Shown here: positions 24,634 to 34,012 of the stretch, one piece after another
How positions within the stretch are numbered: the first letter of the stretch is position 1
Layout of the letters: the number at the start of each line of letters is the position of its first letter
Assembly: GCA_021372055.1 (NCBI GenBank)
Contig: JAJFVB010000039.1
Span: forward strand, 1 to 53,280
Direction: 5' to 3'
Source of the DNA: Desulfobacteraceae bacterium
GTDB lineage: Bacteria > Desulfobacterota > Syntrophobacteria > Syntrophobacterales > Syntrophobacteraceae
Length of the DNA: 53,280 nucleotides
The notes under the pieces: generated by a model
What the model was told of the DNA's origin: nothing
Databases searched by the model: none
The model's input: only the letters and a program-made list of their open reading frames with translations
Program-made: the position numbers and the translations under genes

Positions 24634-24792
24634 TCAACCTCCTCGAATGCTCCCGATTTCTCGGGAATGCACTCCACGGGAAAATCAGATCTCCAGCTTT
24701 CAAATTAGCATTCGAAGAAGATTCCACAACTTGATCGAGCAGACAAGGGAAAAAGACGGACTAAAATTCCCCCCTGCAAACCGGCGCGGGCC

Positions 24793-25893
24793 TCAGTTGA
24801 AAAGCGCCGCCAGCAGCTTGTAGTAGACTCGCGAGGAGAGCAGAACCTGCTCAAAGGACACGGACTCATCCGGAGAATGCGCCCGCTCCAGCACTCCCGG
24901 ACCCAGAATTACAGGTTTGGTCCCGGCGGCCCAGAGCAGATTGGCGTCGGAATGGCTGCGAAATGCCTGCGGCTCCCAGGCAAGCCGCTCTCCCGAATAG
25001 GCTTCGCGCAGTTGCTGGGCAAACTTCCCCTTCTCGGGGAGTTCGTAGCCGGAATGCACATTCATGAACGAAATAGAGCTCCGGACCTCGGGATTGTCCT
25101 GATTTGCGGCCGAAACGATATCTTCCAGCTCTATCATGATTTCGCCGAGGCGCGCGGTCGGAGGAAGATGGACATCGATCCAGACGTCGCTCCTTTCGGG
25201 CACCGCAAAACCGGACTGCGAACTTGAGAGGTCGCGTATGTTGTAGACGAGGTCCGGCCTTTTCCCCGGGAAATAACCGGAGATCTCGAGCAGGAGCCGA
25301 AGCATCGCCTCAACCGGGCTCTGGACCGGATTTGCGAGCGATGCGTGCACCCTGCGGCCTCTCGTTGTGATGTGCAATTCGATATACCCGAAATGGCTGA
25401 AGCACGGACGCATGTCGGTCGGTTCGGCGATGAGCGCCCAGGGGAAACGATATTCCCTCACGAGCCTCTTGGTCCCGTCCCCCTCCTCCTCTTCGCCGCA
25501 CACGAGCGCCAAAGCCGCCGGAGGACATCGCCGCCTTTCCTTCCACAGGGCGGCGTACGCTTCGACAAGAGCCGCGCAGCCCCCCTTCATATCGGCGGCG
25601 CCCAAGCCGATTATCCGGTCATCTTCCTCGCGGCACCCGAACTGGTCAAGCTCATAGGCGCCGACCGTGTCGACGTGGCCCACCAGGACGGCGATCATCT
25701 CCGTCCCGGGTGGGATCACGAGCAGGTTTTTCCTCTTCCCGTCCACCTTCTGCAATTTCACCGGCAGACCCGCTTCCCGGAGGTAGTTGGCCAGGAAGGC
25801 GATTATCTCCTGCTCCTTACCTGTGGGGCTGTAGATGTTGATCAGGTTTCTCAGGAGCGTCAGGAGCCTCTCGGGATGATCCGCCGGGAGCAT
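24793..25893 (-). CDS. M20-family metallopeptidase (ArgE/DapE/carboxypeptidase G2-like)
   Basis: This 366-aa enzyme has the M20 di-zinc set: GHVDTVG (first His and catalytic Asp), GAADMKGG (bridging Asp), CGEEEEGDGT (general-base Glu and ligand), AEPT (second-site ligand) and the late His in RAHSPDESV. A dimerisation/lid domain lies between about residues 170 and 280. Substrates in this family include acetylornithine, succinyl-diaminopimelate and dipeptides, and the sequence alone does not choose among them. It is followed by a GNAT gene upstream on the same strand with a 3-bp gap, so the two may be one transcript. Confidence 0.85.
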   Translation of the reverse strand: MLPADHPERLLTLLRNLINIYSPTGKEQEIIAFLANYLREAGLPVKLQKVDGKRKNLLVIPPGTEMIAVLVGHVDTVGAYELDQFGCREEDDRIIGLGAADMKGGCAALVEAYAALWKERRRCPPAALALVCGEEEEGDGTKRLVREYRFPWALIAEPTDMRPCFSHFGYIELHITTRGRRVHASLANPVQSPVEAMLRLLLEISGYFPGKRPDLVYNIRDLSSSQSGFAVPERSDVWIDVHLPPTARLGEIMIELEDIVSAANQDNPEVRSSISFMNVHSGYELPEKGKFAQQLREAYSGERLAWEPQAFRSHSDANLLWAAGTKPVILGPGVLERAHSPDESVSFEQVLLSSRVYYKLLAALFN

Positions 25894-25896
25894 GGG

Positions 25897-26442
25897 TCAG
25901 TATCCGTTGTCGGACTTCCGCCTGCCGTTTTTCTTCTGGCGGTGCGGGTCGATGTTGAGAGTCAGATAGATGTGTTCCTGGGGATGGTTGAAGCCCATTT
26001 TTCGGAAGAACTGCAGGGCCGGCTCATTGTCGGCCTCGGAATCGACCAGCAGCATTCTTGCCCCGTCATCGAGCATCAAATCCCGGAATCGATGGAAAAG
26101 CTTCGAGGCGACTCCCGATTCGTGAAAATCCGGGTCGACCCCCAGCCACACCAGGTAGCCGTACTTCCAAGCCGAATGACTTTTGGTCACCGTCGTCCCG
26201 AGCACGAATCCCACAATGAGTTCCGTGTCGTCATCCGTTTCGGCGACAAGACAGTACTCGGAATCGTTCTGGAAAAAATTGATGACTTCGTATTCGTCCC
26301 AGGTCCGAAACAGGTTCGGTGCGCTCCGGGCCGTGAAAAGCCTCTCTCCAAGGTGAAAAACCGTCGCGATATCGTCGATTTGCATCTGACGAAGTGTTAC
26401 GCTTGCCTTCTTTCGTTTTTGTTCCGATAATGCAGGTTGCAT
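25897..26442 (-). CDS. GNAT-family N-acetyltransferase
   Basis: This 181-aa protein has VTLRQMQIDDIATVFHLGERLF at the start, then IVGFVLGTTV and a cofactor loop region VDPDFHESGVASKLFHRF, where the family has Q/R-x-x-G-x-G/A. It then has LLVDSEADNEPALQFFRKMGF, the classic C-terminal GNAT strand and helix. The substrate is unknown. A basic C-terminal tail (RQKKNGRRK) could bind a ribosome or nucleic acid, in line with GNATs that acetylate ribosomal proteins, but this is a guess. Confidence 0.85.
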   Translation of the reverse strand: MQPALSEQKRKKASVTLRQMQIDDIATVFHLGERLFTARSAPNLFRTWDEYEVINFFQNDSEYCLVAETDDDTELIVGFVLGTTVTKSHSAWKYGYLVWLGVDPDFHESGVASKLFHRFRDLMLDDGARMLLVDSEADNEPALQFFRKMGFNHPQEHIYLTLNIDPHRQKKNGRRKSDNGY

Positions 26443-26449
26443 AAAGTCC

Positions 26450-26608
26450 TTACTTCTTTTTGTATCCTTTTCCCGGTCGGACCTCCCGTGCCGCCCTTGC
26501 TGATGCGAATGCGCTGGTGGCCCTGTCCGTCCGGCAAATCCGCGTGGCCCTGATGAGTTCTTTCCTCTTCAGGTCACCGTATTTTCCAAAACGTCCGCGA
26601 CCGGCCAT
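26450..26608 (-). CDS. Small basic protein (52 aa)
   Basis: MAGRGRFGKYGDLKRKELIR starts a 52-residue, strongly basic protein ending GKGYKKK. The ATG at 26608 has an aaggag SD. The open frame reaches 26683, but those extra residues have no SD of their own. A nucleic-acid-binding or ribosome-associated role is suggested only by charge. It is 7 bp upstream of the GNAT gene. Confidence 0.6.
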   Translation of the reverse strand: MAGRGRFGKYGDLKRKELIRATRICRTDRATSAFASARAAREVRPGKGYKKK

Positions 26609-26732
26609 CGGCTTCTCCTTTCGCAGAACAGTGTGCATCGTACGAGTTAGCCCTAGATATACGTTCCAAAATTCAGTATACACCTTTTATTCGCGAATGA
26701 ACTTCCCTTTTCATTGAAAAAAGGAGCCTATC

Positions 26733-27473
26733 TTGGACTTCGCAGCCCTAGGAAGCATAGACTTCTCTCTCACCTTTCTGTACAGCCTGCTAAGCATAAT
26801 CCTCATCGATGTCATCCTGGCCGGCGACAATGCCGTAATTATCGCCATGGCCGTCCGGTCGCTGCCTCAGGAGAAGAGACGAAAAGGCATCATTTTCGGC
26901 GCCGGAGGAGCCGTCGTTCTCCGGCTCGCGCTCACATTCTTCATCTCGCAGCTGCTTCAGATTCCCTTCGTCAAACTTGTCGGCGGCCTTCTGATCCTCT
27001 GGATCGCGGTCAAGCTGTTCGTCCAGGGCGTGCCGGGGGAGGAGGAAAGGGAAGCCACGAGCCTCGCGCAGGCCGTCAAGATCATCATGATCGCCGACAT
27101 CAGCATGTCGCTCGACAACATGCTCGCGGTCGCCGGGGCGTCGCAGGGGAATTTTTTCCTCTTGATGTTCGGCCTGAGTCTGTCGATTCCCTTGATAATA
27201 TTCACCAGCGGTCTTCTTTCCATGTTGATGGACCGCTATCCGATAATAATCTACATCGGCGCCGCGGTCCTTGGAAGAGTGGGAGGTGAGATGGTCATCA
27301 GCGACCCGGCAATGCAGAACCTGCTCCACACTACCGATGTGGAGCGCTACATTTTCGAGGCGGTGTGCGCAATCGGCGTCATCGTCGTCGGAAAGCTCCT
27401 ACTCAAACGGATGATCAAGAATGAGCAACCAGAGACTTTCAATTCTGAATCAGTACAGCCTAAAGAGGAATAG
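26733..27473 (+). CDS. TerC-family integral membrane protein (YjbE type)
   Basis: This 246-aa protein has about seven hydrophobic helices and the TerC signature: DVILAGDNAVIIAMA in the first helices and DISMSLDNMLAVAG later, a repeated 'D-N' pair in inverted topology. Characterised members export manganese or support tellurite resistance and membrane protein metalation. The start is a TTG at 26733 with aaaggag seven bases upstream, and no ATG is available nearby. It is followed after 5 bp by a cytidylate-kinase-like gene, so the pair is probably one operon. Confidence 0.88.
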   Translation: MDFAALGSIDFSLTFLYSLLSIILIDVILAGDNAVIIAMAVRSLPQEKRRKGIIFGAGGAVVLRLALTFFISQLLQIPFVKLVGGLLILWIAVKLFVQGVPGEEEREATSLAQAVKIIMIADISMSLDNMLAVAGASQGNFFLLMFGLSLSIPLIIFTSGLLSMLMDRYPIIIYIGAAVLGRVGGEMVISDPAMQNLLHTTDVERYIFEAVCAIGVIVVGKLLLKRMIKNEQPETFNSESVQPKEE

Positions 27474-27478
27474 CGGGA

Positions 27479-28282
27479 ATGGCAGTTCTTACGGTCTCAC
27501 GTGATTTGGGCAGCGGAGGCGTCGAAGTCGGACGCGCGGTGGTGCGAAACCTGGAATACGACTGTCTCGAATACGAGACCATTCTCGCAAGGGTTAAGAA
27601 AGCGGGGCACAAGTGGGAGAAGATCTCCAAAGGCCTCGATGAGCACATGCCGAGGATATGGGAAAAGTTCGACTGGTCCTACAGAGGATTTGTAGCCATC
27701 GTGCAGTGCACGATCCTGAACGAAGCCGCCAAAGACAGGATGGTCATCATGGGACGCGGAGCAAATTACCTGCTCCAGGACATCCCGCATTGTCTGCGCG
27801 TCCGTCTCGTGGCGCCGTTGGAGAAAAGAATCGCACGAGTGGCGCAGCGCGACGGAATCGACGAAGAATCCGCGCGCTACATAATCGAGAGGACGGACCG
27901 GGAACGCGAGGGATTCCTGCACTCCACCTACGGCAGGGACGGCACAGACCCCGTCGACTACGACATCGTCTTCGACTCGGACACCATCTCCAGGGAAGAC
28001 ACGGTGGCGACCATCGTATCGATGCTGGAGCAGCGCGACCAGCTCAAGACCGAAGCCGCCGTGCACGACCTCAAAATGAAGGCGCTCGCATCCAGCATCA
28101 AGTCGCACCTCATCACGACTTTGCCCTTCTTCCTGCCCACCCTTGAGGTGCAAAGCGGAGAGGACGGCATTGTCCTGCGGGCAACCGTACACTTGCCTCG
28201 AGACCGCGAAATGGTGATCAAGGAAGCCCTGGCGGCAGCGGGAGACACTCCCCTGAATTTTGAACTGAGATACAGGCAGTAG
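27479..28282 (+). CDS. Cytidylate kinase-like protein
   Basis: This 267-aa protein begins VLTVSRDLGSGGVEVG, the altered P-loop of the cytidylate kinase-like family, and shows MGRGANYLL, a lid region RVAQRDGIDEESARY and DIVFDSDTIS. The last ~70 residues (LPTLEVQSGEDGIVLRA ... LNFELRYRQ) look like a separate small alpha/beta domain, possibly BON-like. True Cmk is about 220 aa, so this is a family relative and not the housekeeping enzyme. Phosphate acceptor unknown. It directly follows the TerC gene. Confidence 0.75.
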   Translation: MAVLTVSRDLGSGGVEVGRAVVRNLEYDCLEYETILARVKKAGHKWEKISKGLDEHMPRIWEKFDWSYRGFVAIVQCTILNEAAKDRMVIMGRGANYLLQDIPHCLRVRLVAPLEKRIARVAQRDGIDEESARYIIERTDREREGFLHSTYGRDGTDPVDYDIVFDSDTISREDTVATIVSMLEQRDQLKTEAAVHDLKMKALASSIKSHLITTLPFFLPTLEVQSGEDGIVLRATVHLPRDREMVIKEALAAAGDTPLNFELRYRQ

Positions 28283-28298
28283 CGCGGGGGGCGCGGCG

Positions 28299-28895
28299 TC
28301 AAGCCCGGCCGGCCACCCGGCCCAGCCGTTCAAAAACCCCGGCCATGGCTTCGCGCTTTGAGGGCATGTTGAAATTCAGCGGCGAGGGATGATACGTTAC
28401 CAGAAGATCGTGGCCATGCCACCGGAACATTTTACCGTTCGCCTCCGCCATCACCGGACCGGTTCCCAGAAGGGCGCGGGCCGGGCAAAGCCCGAGGCAG
28501 ACCACAAGCCGCGGAGACAGTATTTCAAGTTCCTCGATCAAAAACGGAAGGGCACTTTTGGTCTCGGACGATGAGGGAGTTCTATTCCCTCCGTCCGCTG
28601 TGAACGGCCGGTACTTGATCACATTGGTTATGAAAACCTCCTCGCGCGACAATCCCGCAAGACCCAACATGGTATTGAGGTTTTTCCCCGCGGCGCCGAC
28701 GAAGGGACGACCGGCTTTTTCCTCATCTCTGCCGGGCGCTTCCCCGACAAAAACGATGCGTCCACCCTCCACGACACCGCTGCCCGGCACGAAGATCTCT
28801 CCCATCCGCTCATTGCGACCGCACGGATCGGAACGCATCCTCAAATAGAGCCGCTCAAGCCTGCTCAAGATCTCCGCATCACTCACCGCAGCCAC
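28299..28895 (-). CDS. Uracil-DNA glycosylase, family 4-like, without Fe-S cysteines
   Basis: This 198-aa protein has the uracil-DNA glycosylase motif A GEAPGRDE, then GRPFVGAAGKNLN, and the motif B-like HPS (TYHPSPLN), as in family 4 enzymes that remove uracil from DNA. Family 4 enzymes hold a 4Fe-4S cluster with four cysteines: two near the N-terminus and one each in 'VxKCRPP' and about 16 residues later. Here the third reads VIKYRPF (Tyr) and the fourth falls in SALPFLIEE (no Cys). Only one N-terminal Cys (DPCGR) remains. Two other cysteines (VVCLGLC) are not at ligand positions. The fold and activity may be retained without the cluster. Confidence 0.82.
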   Translation of the reverse strand: MAAVSDAEILSRLERLYLRMRSDPCGRNERMGEIFVPGSGVVEGGRIVFVGEAPGRDEEKAGRPFVGAAGKNLNTMLGLAGLSREEVFITNVIKYRPFTADGGNRTPSSSETKSALPFLIEELEILSPRLVVCLGLCPARALLGTGPVMAEANGKMFRWHGHDLLVTYHPSPLNFNMPSKREAMAGVFERLGRVAGRA

Positions 28896-28913
28896 CGATT
28901 CTCCAGTACCATA

Positions 28914-29438
28914 TTAAAACTCGATACCCTTCTGCGCCTTCAGCCCGCGAGTCCGAAACGGATGCTTGACCTCCCGCATCTCTGTCACGAGATCGGCAAT
29001 CTCGGTCAACTCGGGGGGAGCGTTTCTTCCGGTCACCACCACGTGCAGGCCCGGCCTTCTGTTTCGCAAAGCCTGGACCACGGGCTCAATCGGAAGCAAT
29101 CCGTAGGAGAGCACCACGTTTAGCTCATCCAGGACCACGATCGCGTGGTCTCCACCGGAAATCTCAGCCGCCGCGAGTTCCCAGCCCGCTGCCGCAAGAC
29201 GCCTGTCTTCATCCAGGTTCTCCTTTTTCCAGGTGAACCCGGTCCCGAGAGGCTTGATCTCGATTCCCCGAAGCAACTCGGCGGCGGCGAGCTCCCCATA
29301 GCTCCACGCGCCCTTTATGAATTGCAGGACGAGCACGCTCATCGCGTGGCCCGCGGCTCTCATGGCCATTCCCAGGGCGGCAGTCGTCTTCCCCTTCCCG
29401 TTTCCCGTGAACACGATCAGCAACCCATCGGAGTTCAT
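28914..29438 (-). CDS. cobO: Cob(I)yrinic acid a,c-diamide adenosyltransferase (CobO/BtuR)
   Basis: This 174-aa protein shows the P-loop TGNGKGKTTAALGMA, then LQFIKG, LDEL and HVVVTGRNAP, the CobA/CobO/BtuR fold that transfers the adenosyl group from ATP to cobalt of corrinoids. The frame opens at 29477, but that ATG lies within the terminator hairpin at 29468-29487, so the ATG at 29438 (SD aaggaa) is preferred. With the CobA domain in the window it fits a cobamide-making or -using organism, as expected for methylmalonyl-CoA or acetyl-CoA pathways. Confidence 0.92.
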   Translation of the reverse strand: MNSDGLLIVFTGNGKGKTTAALGMAMRAAGHAMSVLVLQFIKGAWSYGELAAAELLRGIEIKPLGTGFTWKKENLDEDRRLAAAGWELAAAEISGGDHAIVVLDELNVVLSYGLLPIEPVVQALRNRRPGLHVVVTGRNAPPELTEIADLVTEMREVKHPFRTRGLKAQKGIEF

Positions 29439-29467
29439 TGCCGCATTCCTTCCGTCGAAAACGGAAA

Positions 29468-29487
29468 GAGCGGGCATAAGCCCGCTC
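29468..29487 (-). terminator. Terminator of the FmdB gene
   Basis: gagcgggc (29468-29475) and gcccgctc (29480-29487) form an 8-bp stem with an ATAA loop. On the minus strand it is followed by tttccgtttt. It lies 40 bp downstream of the FmdB gene stop and just ahead of the cobO start. Confidence 0.65.
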
Positions 29488-29529
29488 AGTGTATTTCGGA
29501 ATAAAAGCTATGGAATTTCGTATCGTGCT

Positions 29530-29808
29530 CTATGCGTCGCCGGACGAAGGAGATGAGCCCGCCGTCTTGGCGGCGCTGCTCTCGGACTTGGTCTCGGATT
29601 TCGTTTCGCACTTCGACGTGCTCTGATTCTTTCCACAATAGTCCGTGGTATACCAACCGGAACCCTTCAGATGGAAAGTACTCATCGAAATGAGCTTTCG
29701 GAGCTGGCCCTTGCAATGTTCACACTCGGTCAGGGGCGGATCCGAAAACCTCTGCATCGCTTCGGATGTCTTCCCACATTTAAGGCATTCATACTCGTAG
29801 ATTGGCAT
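29530..29808 (-). CDS. FmdB-type zinc-ribbon protein
   Basis: This 92-aa second FmdB-family member starts MPIYEYECLKCGKTSE with CEHCKG as the second cysteine pair. The middle part STFHLKGSGWYTTDY is the typical long-form FmdB segment, followed by a Ser/Lys-rich disordered tail (STSKCETKSETKSESS). The ATG at 29808 has an aggagg SD. The frame opens 18 bp earlier. Function not established for the family. Confidence 0.87.
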   Translation of the reverse strand: MPIYEYECLKCGKTSEAMQRFSDPPLTECEHCKGQLRKLISMSTFHLKGSGWYTTDYCGKNQSTSKCETKSETKSESSAAKTAGSSPSSGDA

Positions 29809-29911
29809 GTTTCCTGACCTCCTCATCCACTTTCAATTTCGACTTTATTACGGCGGAGCACCGCTTCTTGCAATTATAAATCCAAGGTGTTTCTTGTCAA
29901 GTACAGATCCG

Positions 29912-31834
29912 CTATGGCGATACTTGTTGAAGCTGCCCGTTAACAACTTGCAGGATCGTGTATTGCCGTTCAAGATCGCCCCTGGGACTGGCCGTATAAA
30001 CTCCCGCCACACCCTTGAAGTCTTTGGCCTGAAGCAGGCTTTGAAATACGGCGTTGCGATCGGATGTTCCCTTCACGGAGTTGCGGGCTATGAGCAGCAT
30101 CATAAGCGCATCATAGGCCTGGGCCTCCAGGTAGGAGGGCGTGGCGTTGTAGAGCCTCTCGTACTTTTCACGGAACGACTTTACCTGAGGAGTGTCACTC
30201 TCGGGATAGAAGGAAGTCGCGAAGAGTGCCTGATCCACGTAGACTCCGCCCGCCTGCACCAGAGGCGCCTCGCTCCAGAGGTTCGTTCCGAGCAGGGTCG
30301 TGCCGACGATATTATTGTAGGGCAACTGCGGCGCGATGAGAGATACCGCGCTCACCTGGTCGGGAATGAAGAGGGCTTCGAACGGGGTCCCTTCGGTCGC
30401 CGACAAAGGCGCGTTTTTCTTTGCGATGTTCATCAGCTTCTGCAGCGACTCTTTGAAGTCGGTGCTCTTTTCCTTGTACGAAGCGCTTGAGACCATGGTC
30501 CCGCCCTGCTCCTGGACGGTCTCGGCGAAAATCTTGGAGAGCTTCTGGCCGTAGCGGTCCTCGGGATACAAGCAGGCAAAGCGCTCGTATTTGAGCTTCT
30601 CGCGGCAGTACCGGACAAGCGTCCGCACCAGGTCGCGGCTGTCTATGAAAACGTGCAGGGCAAATGAAGTGTCCTTGCCGTCATCCTCTTTTTGCGCGAG
30701 CGACAGAAGCGGAATCCCGTCCCTGTTGGCGAGCGGAAGAACCGCCTTGTTCGCCTGTAGCCCCAGGGGCCCTATGATCGCGAACACGCCCTCTTTGCGC
30801 GAGAGTTCTTCAAAAGACTGAACGGCTATGGTGGATTCCGACCCGGCATCCTTGATTACCAGGTTTACCTTGGAATCCGGATTCATGCCCGTCCAGTCGG
30901 TAACCGCCATATTCAACCCGCGCACGACCATGTCGCCGTATTTGGCATTGGGACCGTTAAGTGGGACGAGCACACCGATTTTATCCGGGCTGAGCGGAAT
31001 CTGCGGGGCATCGACCACCTTTGTCCCCCGCAAAGCAGCCTGAATTTCCGCCGTAAGCGGATGACCGGGGCTCTGGGCCAGCGCCGCCTTCAGGCGGTCG
31101 CGCGCGGCATCCGCCTGCCCTTTTTCCTTTTCTATCGCGGCCAGGCGGTACTCGAAAAAGACGCGCATGAAATCCGACGGCTTTTTCTTGGCAAGCTTGC
31201 GAACCGCACCTTCGTCCAACCGGTTTACAAGGTCGAGGGTCGATTTGGTGAGAGCCCTTTTCTGCTCCGGAGTGTTTGCGGCGGTGAATCCGGACGCACA
31301 CCAGTCAAGAGCGGTTTCCACATCGTTTTCCGAGCCGTAGAGATCGATCATCAGAGTGGCCAGGCCGAATCGAATTTCCGGCTGACTTGCGCTTGCATCC
31401 CAGAGGGGCACCGCATCCTTGGTTGCCTGCTTTTTCTTACCCATCTGGATGCGGGCGCGCAAAAGATTCAGCTTGGCCGAGTTGATGCCGTCCCACCTGG
31501 GATATGCGTAGAGCAGGTAGTCGAAATACTGAACGGCCCTGTCCGGCTGGCCCTGGTTCAGGTAGACCTCGCCGAGGGAGTTCAGGGCAGAGGCGGCCCG
31601 AGGCGTGGTGGGATATTTCTGAACGATTTTTTCCCATAGCCCGATGGCTGTCGGGAGTTTCCCGGCTTTCTGGGCCTGTTCGGCCTGCCGCCAGAGATTA
31701 TCCGCCTCGGGTGGTGAAGTCGGCATGAAGACCCCCTCATCGAGAGACGGCGGTTTCGGCCCCCCGCCGCATCCGGGGAGAATCAGCGCGAGGGCAAAAA
31801 CAAGTGCCAGGAAAACTTGCCTTTTCCGTACCAT
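29912..31834 (-). CDS. Periplasmic-binding-protein lipoprotein with TPR domain (LpoA-like)
   Basis: This 640-aa secreted lipoprotein has a signal peptide (VFLALVFALALILPGC) with lipobox LPGC, so it is anchored in the outer or inner membrane. Residues 45-260 are helical TPR-like repeats (ASALNSLGEVYLNQGQPDRA). Residues about 285-640 form a type I periplasmic binding domain like those of branched-chain amino-acid ABC systems (KIGVLVPLNG, IIGPLGLQAN, ARFGQKL-type loops, YDALMML). TPR plus this domain is the arrangement of LpoA, the activator of penicillin-binding protein 1A, so a peptidoglycan-regulating role is plausible. No ABC transporter genes are adjacent. It lies downstream of the dnaK terminator. 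Confidence 0.82.
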   Translation of the reverse strand: MVRKRQVFLALVFALALILPGCGGGPKPPSLDEGVFMPTSPPEADNLWRQAEQAQKAGKLPTAIGLWEKIVQKYPTTPRAASALNSLGEVYLNQGQPDRAVQYFDYLLYAYPRWDGINSAKLNLLRARIQMGKKKQATKDAVPLWDASASQPEIRFGLATLMIDLYGSENDVETALDWCASGFTAANTPEQKRALTKSTLDLVNRLDEGAVRKLAKKKPSDFMRVFFEYRLAAIEKEKGQADAARDRLKAALAQSPGHPLTAEIQAALRGTKVVDAPQIPLSPDKIGVLVPLNGPNAKYGDMVVRGLNMAVTDWTGMNPDSKVNLVIKDAGSESTIAVQSFEELSRKEGVFAIIGPLGLQANKAVLPLANRDGIPLLSLAQKEDDGKDTSFALHVFIDSRDLVRTLVRYCREKLKYERFACLYPEDRYGQKLSKIFAETVQEQGGTMVSSASYKEKSTDFKESLQKLMNIAKKNAPLSATEGTPFEALFIPDQVSAVSLIAPQLPYNNIVGTTLLGTNLWSEAPLVQAGGVYVDQALFATSFYPESDTPQVKSFREKYERLYNATPSYLEAQAYDALMMLLIARNSVKGTSDRNAVFQSLLQAKDFKGVAGVYTASPRGDLERQYTILQVVNGQLQQVSP

Positions 31835-31904
31835 ATAAGCCTCTATCCGTTGGCAGAACGTGGATCGTCATGATGAAACCACCGGTGCCGCAAGGGCCCG
31901 GCGT

Positions 31905-31938
31905 AGAAAAAAGTCAGGGCACGCATAGCGCGTGCCCT
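31905..31938 (-). terminator. Terminator of the hrcA-grpE-dnaK operon
   Basis: agggcacgc (31916-31924) and gcgtgccct (31930-31938) form a perfect 9-bp stem with a 5-base loop. On the minus strand a T-rich run (gacttttttc) follows. It stands about 55 bp past the dnaK stop. Confidence 0.85.
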
Positions 31939-31991
31939 TTAATACATCGGAACGTAAATTTAGAAAAGAGCTAACGGGCGGTTTTCGTCCG

Positions 31992-33902
31992 TTACTTCTT
32001 GACTTCCTCGAAGTCGGCGTCGACAACGTCGTCATCGGGCTTCTTCTGCCCGCCTTCAGCGCCGGCGCCGGCCGGGCCTTCGCCCTGTTGCTGGCCCGCA
32101 GCGCTCTTGTACGCTTCCTCCGCGAGCTTGTGCGAAAGCTGCATCAGCGCATCGGCGTCCTTCTGGATGGCATCCTTGTCCATGCCCTCCATGCTCTTTC
32201 TGAGCGTTGCGATCTGGGATTCTATGTCCCCGCGGGTCTTCGCATCGACCTTGTCGCCCATGTCGCGCAACGTCTTTTCCGTGCTGTAGATGAGAGAGTC
32301 CGCCTGATTCCGGGCTTCGATCAGCTCGCGTTTCTTCTTGTCCTCTTCCGCATGCTGTTCGGCTTCCCGCACCAGGTTCTTTATCTCGTCGTCGTTCAGG
32401 CCGCTCGACGCCGTGATCTGGATGGACTGTTCCTTTTGTGTGGCCAGGTCCTTGGCGGAAACGTGGACGATCCCGTTCGCGTCGATATCGAAGGTGACAT
32501 CGACCTGCGGCACGCCTCGAGGCGCCGACGGAATTCCGACAAGCTCGAACCTTCCGAGCGTCTTGTTATCCGAGGCCATCTCGCGCTCGCCCTGGAGGAC
32601 ATGGATCGATACCGCCGTCTGGTTGTCCGTCGCCGTCGAGAACGTCTGGCTCTTCCGGGTGGGGATCGTCGTGTTGCGTTCGATCAGCTTCGTCATAACG
32701 CCGCCGAGGGTTTCGATGCCGAGCGAAAGCGGGGTCACGTCGAGGAGCAGAACATCTTTCACGTCGCCTTTCAGCACGCCGCCCTGGATTGCCGCACCGA
32801 TCGCCACGACTTCGTCCGGGTTAACGCCCCTATGGGGTTCCTTCCCGAAGAACTCCTGGACCTTCTGCTGCACGCGGGGCATACGGGTCATGCCGCCGAC
32901 AAGAATCACCTCGTCGATATCGTTGCGGGAGAGCCCAGCGTCCTTGAGAGCGCTCTGCATCGGCGGAAGAAGCTTGTCAACGAGATCTTCGACCAGCGAT
33001 TCGAGCTTTGCCCGGGTCAGCTTTATGGTCATGTGCTTCGGACCGGAGGCATCCGCGGTGATGAAAGGCAGATTGATCTCGGTTTCCATCGTCGACGAGA
33101 GCTCGATCTTGGCGCGCTCGGCGGCTTCCTTCAGCCTCTGAAGCGCCATCTTGTCGCTTCTCAGGTCGATTCCGTAGTCCTTCTTGAACTCGGAAGCAAG
33201 CCATTCGATGATCCGCTGATCGAAATCTTCACCGCCAAGGTGGGTATTGCCGTTGGTCGATTTGACCTCGAATACGCCCTCGCCTATCTCAAGGATGGAA
33301 ATATCGTACGTTCCGCCGCCAAGGTCGAAAACGGCTATCTTTTCGTCCTTTTTCTTATCGAGGCCGTACGCGAGAGAAGCCGCCGTCGGCTCGTTTATGA
33401 TGCGCAACACATTCAGACCGGCAATTTTACCCGCGTCCTTGGTTGCCTGACGCTGGCTGTCGTTAAAATAGGCGGGAACCGTGATTACCGCATCCGTCAC
33501 CTTCTCGCCCAGATAGTCTTCGGCGGTCTGCTTCATTTTCATCAGGACGAACGCCGAAACTTCCGTGGGGCTGTAATCCCGCCCCCGAATCTGGATGCTC
33601 GCATCCCCGTTCGAAGCCCTGATGAGCTTATAGGGCATTACCTTGGTGTCATCCTGGACTTCCCGCGAGTCGAACTTCCTGCCTATAAGCCGCTTGACGG
33701 CAAAGACGGTGTTTTCCGGATTCGTTATAGCCTGCCTCTTGGCAACCTGGCCAACCAGCCTTTCCGAGCTTTCGGTAATAGCCACCATGGAAGGGGTGAT
33801 CCGGCTCCCTTCCGCATTGGGCAATACTTTGGGCTCCTTTCCCTCCATGATCGCCACTACCGAATTGGTAGTGCCAAGATCTATACCAATAACCTTACTC
33901 AT
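31992..33902 (-). CDS. dnaK: Chaperone DnaK (Hsp70)
   Basis: This 636-aa ATP-driven chaperone has [14 protein letters not shown] (phosphate loop 1), [31 protein letters not shown] and [11 protein letters not shown] in the nucleotide-binding domain. The linker [18 protein letters not shown] and the substrate-binding domain follow. The C-terminal lid ends in a Gly/Ala/Gln-rich tail and [14 protein letters not shown], the conserved GrpE/DnaJ-contacting end. The length is normal. It is the third gene of the HrcA-controlled operon; dnaJ is not downstream, where a lipoprotein gene starts after the terminator. Confidence 0.98.
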   Translation of the reverse strand: MSKVIGIDLGTTNSVVAIMEGKEPKVLPNAEGSRITPSMVAITESSERLVGQVAKRQAITNPENTVFAVKRLIGRKFDSREVQDDTKVMPYKLIRASNGDASIQIRGRDYSPTEVSAFVLMKMKQTAEDYLGEKVTDAVITVPAYFNDSQRQATKDAGKIAGLNVLRIINEPTAASLAYGLDKKKDEKIAVFDLGGGTYDISILEIGEGVFEVKSTNGNTHLGGEDFDQRIIEWLASEFKKDYGIDLRSDKMALQRLKEAAERAKIELSSTMETEINLPFITADASGPKHMTIKLTRAKLESLVEDLVDKLLPPMQSALKDAGLSRNDIDEVILVGGMTRMPRVQQKVQEFFGKEPHRGVNPDEVVAIGAAIQGGVLKGDVKDVLLLDVTPLSLGIETLGGVMTKLIERNTTIPTRKSQTFSTATDNQTAVSIHVLQGEREMASDNKTLGRFELVGIPSAPRGVPQVDVTFDIDANGIVHVSAKDLATQKEQSIQITASSGLNDDEIKNLVREAEQHAEEDKKKRELIEARNQADSLIYSTEKTLRDMGDKVDAKTRGDIESQIATLRKSMEGMDKDAIQKDADALMQLSHKLAEEAYKSAAGQQQGEGPAGAGAEGGQKKPDDDVVDADFEEVKK

Positions 33903-34012
33903 GAAATTGCCTCCTTAGAGTCCCTGAATAGTCGCGCCGTATTCTTTCCTGGTGCATATCGTTATCGAGTCCGCGGGCGCAATCGCCAGCCCCCGGCGGT
34001 TTCGGTCACCCG

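Noticed and set aside
26609..26732. yybP-ykoY manganese riboswitch ahead of the TerC gene
   Set aside because: Only about 120 bases lie between the divergent genes and I find no matching stem or conserved loop words.
29439..29530. Cobalamin riboswitch upstream of cobO
   Set aside because: The space is under 100 bases and is filled by the FmdB terminator; no B12 box is seen.
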